Shown here: positions 57,639 through 64,000 of the stretch, piece after piece | Numbering within the stretch: position 1 is the stretch's first letter | How the letters are laid out: each line of letters starts with the position of its first letter | Assembly (NCBI GenBank): GCA_019022495.1 | Contig: JAFEKR010000002.1 | Span: forward strand, 6,014,001 to 6,078,000 | DNA: 64,000 bases | Direction: 5' to 3' | Source of the DNA: Epichloe hybrida | Lineage: Eukaryota; Ascomycota; Sordariomycetes; Hypocreales; Clavicipitaceae | Notes under the pieces: model-generated | Databases searched by the model: none | Told to the model about the DNA's origin: nothing | The model's input: the letters and a program-made list of their open reading frames with translations, nothing else | Translations under genes and position numbers: made by a program

Positions 57639-59796
57639 TCAAGTCGTTTTCTGCCGTTTGCTGGACTGATTTATAATCTGAACCGCAGGGCTCCCGTTCG
57701 CGTTACGAGATGCCGCCTCCGAGCTAGCGTTAGTTCTGTTGATCGCCGTGTTGTCGAGCATTTCTGTCTGCTCGTCGCCATCCTTGCAAGCAGTGTCTTC
57801 GTCAGGTTCTGCCCCTTGATCACTTGCAAAACCTTCGAACTCTTCCTCCATGTCGTCAACTCCACTGCTTGGCTGTTCCTTACCATCGCTGAGTGACGTT
57901 GCTAGGGTTTCATCCTGATTTCGCTTCCTAGGCATTTCGCCGAGACGGCCATCACGATTGCGCAAACCACCTGCGCCATCAACAGATGACGGAGCAGGCG
58001 TGAACCAAGGGATCTTTCCTCTCATGAAGTCATTCAGAACCATTTTGGCAACACCATCCAAGTCCGGCTCTCCGCCCCGAAGAAGACGTCCGCCCTTCCT
58101 TGCAAGAAGCTCTAGAAGTTCGGTGGCACCTGTCCAACCCCTGAGATCATATGTTTTTTCCATGTGATGTTGTTTTACTCGACCGAGAACTGCAGATATG
58201 TATTGCTCCGGTTGTTCAACTTTCTCCACCCGGACCACACCGCGGAGTACTAGGTCAGTAGGTGTGTCCGTGCTGGATGGAGGTACGACACCAGGACAGT
58301 CAATGAGATATATCCTCTTCATTAGGCTCACATATTGCCAAACTTTTGTTTCACCTGGTATGGGAGCAACATTACACACTTTTTTCTTCAATAAAGTGTT
58401 GATGATGGAAGATTTGCCGGTATTTGGTCCTCCAATTAAACCAACGGAAATCTGATTTCTGTCCGCATGGAGCGTAGAAAACTGCCTCAAGAGCTGAATC
58501 AAAGATCCCTTGCCAAACGAATTGTTGATGCTGGCATGGAAAGCCAACGTAGGACACTCCTTCGACAAGGACCGAACCCATCCGGCCTAGACCCACGTCA
58601 GCTGAAAGCCCTTGTGCTCCAGAATTTTGATGCAATAAATGTGTGCGTCTTCACTAAGAAGTCTACATACAGTAAGTGGCCACAATGAACCAGTGTAGAC
58701 TTCAACTCTTCAAACACACAGACCACCTCATGATAGTGACCAGAACGGCACCCATCAGTCGCCAACAAGTTGACGACAGTCGAGAGTGGTGAATTTGATC
58801 TCCCAACGCTGTAACAGACAGCCCCCGTGAGACGAAAGGGGGAGTCCTGACATAGACATTGGGGCCACATGAGGGCTTTGTGAAAAATGCAAGGAAAACA
58901 AATGAGCGAAAAGATGAACTTACTGCAACGCTCGTGGGAACAAGGTCACATTTGTTCAACACGAATATTAAATGCTTGTGCGGCGCTTCTTCCTTCAGGT
59001 ACTTTTCCACACTACGACATCGAGTCCCGACGGGGTCTCGGGCATCCAGGACGTGTATAACAACATCAGATGAGTCGATGACTTTGTATAACTCGTTCCA
59101 GATACGTTTGCTCTGACCTTTATCAAAAACAGGTTCAATAGCCATGGAGACGAGACCTTCTTGCTCCTCTTGACCAGACAACCCACTCAGTAGCCTTGCC
59201 TGTTCCAAGCGATCCTGGTAAGTGTCCATGCTTTTCTCAGTGTCGTCAGCAAAGTCTAAAAGACTGCTCACGCCGAGTTTGACACGTTTGCGTTGTGCCT
59301 TAGGTCCGAAGACATTCGCAAATGGAGAGGTTTCGACTGTCATCTTCGCCTTATGTTGCTTTATACCGTTGGTATCTTGTCCATCCCTGATAAGACTCAT
59401 AGGAAGTTTATTCGATTTCAAAAGAACCTGATAGGGATCGCTTGCTTTTTGAGCCATGGCGTCGCGAAAATCTTTCAGTGTATCCTGGGATACGACACGG
59501 GTATTGGTGAACCATTTTCGATTTGGCTCGATTCGCGCATCTGGAACATCTCGAGATTGATAGGAGGCTGCTTTCGTTATCTTCCCGTCTGAATTTCTCT
59601 GCACCTTCCCTTCCTTATACATATTCAGGGTCTTGACTTCCTTCGCGTTGCTTCAATTTGTTAACTTGGCATCATCGTAGCTTGAGTCCTATACTAACCG
59701 ATAGAAGTTCTCGCCTTTGACACGTACGTTGCCAAGCCCATCTCCAGTCTTGCCTTGGCGAACGCGCCTGGCAGCCTCCTTTTTTCCGGTGCCCAT
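57639..59796 (-). CDS. NOG2: Nucleolar GTP-binding protein 2 (60S pre-ribosome export GTPase)
   Basis: Circularly permuted GTPase that binds pre-60S particles late in maturation. Exons 59796-59699, 59650-58924 and 58586-57639 give 590 aa. N-terminus: [20 protein letters not shown], then [20 protein letters not shown]. The GTPase motifs occur in the permuted order G4 NKCD (about 265), G1 GGPNTGKSS (about 327-335) and G3 DCPG (about 371-374). [20 protein letters not shown] and [20 protein letters not shown] are further Nog2 signatures. The C-terminal tail is acidic and low complexity. Intron 2 (58587-58923, 337 nt) is unusually long for this window. Splicing it restores [18 protein letters not shown]. 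Confidence 0.95.
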
Positions 59797-60077
59797 AATG
59801 AATAATATAGCCCTCGCGGGCGTAGTAACGCAGTTGTGAAGGAGAGAGTGGTTGAGGGACCTTCTGAACTTTCAAAAATCTCCAGTTTAAAAACCCTGCT
59901 GGAAGAACGCCCCACTATCACGCCGCTAGCTGCTTCGAGTGGCTGGTGGAAAGCGTTGGGACCCTTCTTCGGAAGAGAATAATCCGGTCGATCAACTCAT
60001 CTAATTTTCCTGAGCTCTTCACGGTGTAATGCACCCATACGATTCGCACAACTAATTGGCTCACACAGTCTTCAGTC

Positions 60078-60989
60078 ATGCCTCTGAGAGCTCCTGGCCC
60101 GTGTATTCGACTACCGATTCGCAAAGGATTGCACTTTTCTCGAAAATTTTCAGGCTCGCGGCCTCTTGGGTCTAATCGTGTGCCCCCTGAGTCTCCCTCA
60201 TACATCCGTCTACCTACGCCGCCCCAATCAAACGAAACGAAACCTGCTCGCATTCGTGGCCATCTGCCTGTCCCGCGTGATATATTTCCGCGTTCTGGGG
60301 GAGACAAGAAAGTTCAGCCACATTACATTGAGAGAACAGCCCCAAGTTCTACGAAACCGCGGGAGGGGAAAACCAATGCGCAGAGATGGAAAGCTGCACT
60401 GGCCGACAGCAGACGAACGAACCTGAAGGATGGCCTGGACGCTCTGTGGGCTAGGCGGGCAGAAATTGAAAATGCTCGAAATGCCCGAGTCAGCAGGAAG
60501 TTTCAACAGCATAACAAAGCTGGCGCAGCGCCAGAGAGGGAAGATGATAGATTGACTCGACCTACTATCTTGCAATCCATATTGGACACTAGAGTCTATT
60601 CTGATCCCAGCCGCTTTTCTCGAGCTGACAAAAGTCGCACGAAAGTTTTGGCTCAGGAAAATTCAAGGCGTGAGGCTAGGCGAGATGCCATCATGGAGCT
60701 TTATATCAGCGCCTCCAACTTCATTGTCCACGAGAACGAACTCAAGGCAGAAATAGACAAAGTTTTTGCTGAAGATTATTTTCGACAACGGAGTCAGACG
60801 GTTTATCGACATGGTTCTACCGAAAACACGTGGGGTATCTATGGTAAGCCTCCATCTATTGCCAATATGATGGAGACATCAACCGGAGCATCGACGATAG
60901 TTATGGACTTCGATGAATCGGAGTTTGATCGGTCTGTCAAACGTCAAAAGATAATAGCGGAGGATCTCACCGGGGGCAAGATGGAATAA
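60078..60989 (+). CDS. PET123: Mitochondrial small-subunit ribosomal protein mS26 (Pet123)
   Basis: Single exon, 303 aa. Positively charged N-terminus (MPLRAPGPCIRLPIRKGLHF) suits mitochondrial import. It continues YIRLPTPPQSNETKPARIRG, HLPVPRDIFPRSGGDKKVQP and HYIERTAPSS. A long basic coiled-coil region (RRTNLKDGLDALWARRAEIE) leads to the Pet123-like helix LYISASNFIVHENELKAEID, then KVF, which aligns by eye with yeast Pet123. It diverges from NOG2 across 281 bp. Identification rests on this C-terminal helix and overall basic, helical character. Confidence 0.82.
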   Translation: MPLRAPGPCIRLPIRKGLHFSRKFSGSRPLGSNRVPPESPSYIRLPTPPQSNETKPARIRGHLPVPRDIFPRSGGDKKVQPHYIERTAPSSTKPREGKTNAQRWKAALADSRRTNLKDGLDALWARRAEIENARNARVSRKFQQHNKAGAAPEREDDRLTRPTILQSILDTRVYSDPSRFSRADKSRTKVLAQENSRREARRDAIMELYISASNFIVHENELKAEIDKVFAEDYFRQRSQTVYRHGSTENTWGIYGKPPSIANMMETSTGASTIVMDFDESEFDRSVKRQKIIAEDLTGGKME

Positions 60990-61125
60990 GCAGTCTTTTA
61001 CTCGTGTGTACTAGCTAAATTGTTCTCCGTATATTCCATTGTACATCTACGTATTAATACTTGTTCGATCTACCGCATACCCTTTCGAAGGACTTTGTGT
61101 CAAGTCTGTCGCAGCTCCTGCCTTT

Positions 61126-64000
61126 CTACCGTTTCTCTATGAGAAGGAAGTGCATGGCCATGTATGCCAATATTATGAAAGTTATAGAAAAAATACCCAG
61201 ATGGCGGATGTCTGCCCACAAAGCACCATTATCAAATCCAAAGGAACTCAATATAGCTGCACCGGGTACGGTTATGTCCAGCCCGTATTGCTTGTCGACA
61301 AGCGTCAGCTCAACAACCTCGTTTACTATGAGCGATTCAAAGCCATAATGGAATATAGATAGCATCTGCAGCCAAAGAGCGCCGCTAGGCGTAGCATCAT
61401 GGTTTAGCAGAAAGCCAGCAAATAGCAGACTGAAAAGCATGACCAAGCTACCAATTAGATTAGCGACTCCGGCATTCTTGCACAGAATGCCAACCAGGAG
61501 GCAGATGGATGCAGCAGCCAGGTTGAACAACACCAATACTAGCATAAAGATGAAAAAGTGCGTCGAATCAGGCACTAAGCCGGTCATAGGGTATATGATG
61601 GACCCCATTAGTATTGGCGGCACGATTCTTAGCGGTATAATGTCGAAAAGAACCTTGGCAGTGAAATACGTAATCGGAGAGTAGTAACCATTGGCTCGCT
61701 CCCGGAGAAACAAAAGTCGTTCTGCAGAAAAGACAGTCAAACTTGTGAGAGTACTGAATCCAAATAATGCAAGGAGGAAGAAAAACAAGCCCAACCGATT
61801 CTGAAAGCCTGGAATATCGTCCGTCAGACCGTAAAAGAGATATCCTGAAAAGACAGCCAGAATGATAGCTATCGCGTAATGAGTAAGCATGAGCATGGTG
61901 TCTCGATACAGATTCTTCCACGTTCTTTGCGACAAGATCATGAATTGGCCCCAGTAACCTATCCGCGCATAGCCTCGACCAACGGCGCCAGCATTGATGT
62001 TTGGCCCCTCAAGGCTGTAGTCATTGTTGTCTATGCCGTTAGCTTCCGTGGCAGCGGCTACTGCCTGCCGAATCTCGCGACGAGTATTTTCAGCTATATC
62101 GGATTGCGCAAAAGCATGCGTCATAAAATCAAGATCTGTGCCAGTTGTCGCCGAGGGGGGGAGATCGTGCAAGTCTTCCCGTAGTTGCGAAGGTATGGCA
62201 TTCGACGGATTCACCTGGAGTTTGAAGTTCCCGTGAACTCCTGCCCCAGCATCAGAAGACGATGCCGTATCCGCAGTTTGTTTCCGACGGGTGAAGAGCT
62301 CGCGTTCTTGCCGGAGCCGGATCGAGTCTTTTCGGGAGTTCCTCGGCCGGGATGATGCTGATGTCTCTGTAATACTATCATCTCCAATGCTGTTCCCTGA
62401 TATACTGGCAATCGACTTTACCGCCTTGGTGCTACTGGGACCCAGACTTACAACATCTGTGGCAATAATTCCATCTTCAGAAGAGGTTCTGCGACCCGCA
62501 TGCATCGTCAGGTCGACTAGGTAATCCGCAATGTTGAAACCCAGTGGACATTCGTAGCCGATTGAGTCAAAATACGACTGACATTGTGAGAACGGGCCAG
62601 AAAAGACAGTCTTCCCCTGTGCCAATAGTACGAGCCGGTCGAACAAGGCCACGATATTAGACCGTGGTTGGTGAATCGTGAATATCACAGTTCGTTGATA
62701 GCTCTTTGCCAACGTAACTAAGCATTCGATAACATTGTACGCGTTGAAGGCATCCAAACCACTTGTAGGCTCATCAAGAAAAAGGATAGATGGGCTTGTG
62801 ACAAGTTCGCAAGCAATACCAACCCGACGTTTTTCACCACCGGAAATGCCACGGCCTTTTCCTTCCTCAGAACCTATCAAAGAGTCACGGATCTGGTAGA
62901 TTCCAAGTTCCTTCTCAACCTCTAGCACTCTCTGTTCCTTAACTGCACGACCCATATCGCGTGGTAATCTCAGGAGAGCACTGTTCAGAATCGTCTCGTG
63001 AACGGTCAAGGTTGACAGCATTGTGTCTTCCTGATCAACGAACCCGACAACTTTCTTATACTCCGCGTCGTTGACCTTCTCTCCGTTGACAAAGAAGTCT
63101 CCTTCTACCGAGCCGCGCTTATTTTTCCGAGCTAAGATGTCAAGAAAAGTGGTCTTTCCTGCACCAGAAGCGCCCATAATTGCAGTCACTTCTCCCGGAT
63201 GGCAGGTTCCTTGAATATTGCTGAGTATAGTCTTGCCATTCAATTGATAAGCGACCTTCTCAAAGTATAGGATGGCGGGTTTGTGTTCAGCCATCAACCT
63301 GGTAGTTTCGTCATCTGAATCTTCAAGGCGAATTGCGCCGTACCTCAGTTTGCGTCGTGACAAGACCCATGTGATAATGATTATCGCAGCTACAAAGAGT
63401 GCGCAAATGGCAATCACACCGGCAATTAGAGGTGTGTTAATTCGTTTTACTGGCCTCGTGTAACCAGGAACTTGAGTTTCGTGCAGACATTCGCCAGATT
63501 GGCAGTCAAGGAGAATGCTAGAGTCGCCAATGAGACTGCGTATCAGCTTGTCCATCTCAGGTTCTTTGAAAGCACATTCATGAGCACCGCCATTCTTTTG
63601 GCTGCATTCAAAGCCACCAGGACCGCGGATGGCTTGGTCAAGAAACTCGCTGAGGTCGATGGAACCATCTTTTCCGCACAGCATCCGTTCCGATATACAG
63701 CTGCAACGCATTTCGTCACACTTGTAAGAAGTAGTATTCGTGGCTTCGGCAAACTCAGCACTCGATTCGCAGTCACTTAGATGACAATAAAAAGATTCGA
63801 TAGCATCAACCCAGACTATAGATGCGTGTTAGCAGCCCTAGGGTGCGCAAAGGCTTCGAACTTAATATAGACAACTTACATTGAAAATCACATGTGCCTT
63901 GGTCTTTCTGGCAGGTAAAGGTGACCTCGGGTCGTTGTTCACCAAGAAGATCGGTGATTTTCTTGTTGGTTACTGTGCAAGCCTGGTAATTATGGAACAC
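61126..64000 (-). CDS. ADP1: ABCG half-transporter with Cys-rich N-terminal domain, Adp1-like (5' partial)
   Basis: ATP-binding cassette transporter of the G subfamily. Exons in view: the edge of the window to 63880, and 63815-61126 (63-nt intron), with the start beyond position 64000. The N-terminal part is Cys-rich and presumably lumenal or extracellular ([32 protein letters not shown]). It is followed by a TM ([20 protein letters not shown]), the nucleotide-binding domain with Walker A ([12 protein letters not shown]), signature [11 protein letters not shown] and Walker [14 protein letters not shown], then a Ser-rich linker and a C-terminal six-TM domain. The order (ectodomain, TM, NBD, TMD) is that of yeast Adp1. 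The substrate is unknown. Confidence 0.92.

Noticed and set aside
58598..58870. 91-codon ORF within NOG2 intron 2
   Set aside because: Family alignment shows Nog2 continues directly from VA to AGWVRSLSK, leaving this segment non-coding.

Overview
This window is a euchromatic stretch of a filamentous ascomycete genome, most likely a sordariomycete and perhaps Hypocreales/Clavicipitaceae. The lineage is an inference. It rests on a WOPR-domain Sge1/Ryp1-type regulator, short GT-AG introns with CTAAC-like branch sites, a spread of yeast-orthologous housekeeping genes, and very AT-rich, repeat-filled blocks between normal gene clusters. I support 26 protein-coding genes. Two run off the window edges: an AVT1-like transporter at the left and an ADP1-like ABC transporter at the right. 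Intron-split genes were rebuilt from splice sites and family alignment by eye, so exon borders are predictions. Three compact intron-rich genes have no long ORF and were read directly from sequence: TIM8 (12517-12985), HRT1/RBX1 (17678-18214) and SPC1 (17086-17515).

Layout. 1-4.4 kb: amino-acid transporter and a Ksp1/Ran1-like kinase. 4.4-8.4 kb: gene-free, with two abutting MITE-like elements. 8.4-25.5 kb: enolase-phosphatase UTR4, rRNA methylase BMT2, ribosomal RPL25, TIM8, a CorA-type Mg transporter, SPC1, HRT1, an Edc1/PNRC-like decapping-factor candidate, a frameshifted FAD oxidoreductase and TDP1. 25.5-31.3 kb: a 2.2 kb gene-free region, SGE1 and CRD1. 32-47 kb: MTO1, VPS45, MMM1, RCE1, a Ser-rich membrane protein with a uORF, and ALE1. 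47.3-50.8 kb: a nest of inverted-repeat elements and an extremely AT-rich foldback island. 51-64 kb: VRG4, an AVT3/4-like transporter, a 1.27 kb palindromic MITE pair, a small unknown protein, NOG2, mitoribosomal PET123/mS26 and the ABCG half-transporter.

There is no biosynthetic cluster, CRISPR array, virus or operon-like system here. The genes are independent. Some share themes: mitochondria (TIM8, CRD1, MTO1, MMM1, PET123), secretory and vacuolar membranes (SPC1, VPS45, RCE1, VRG4, AVT genes, ALE1), and ribosome biogenesis (RPL25, BMT2, NOG2). The most notable structures are the nested inverted-repeat elements, one with a clean 9-bp target duplication, the palindromic MITE pair, the frameshift in the FAD oxidoreductase, and an over-represented intergenic 9-mer. 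I did not find a convincing, previously undescribed biological system.
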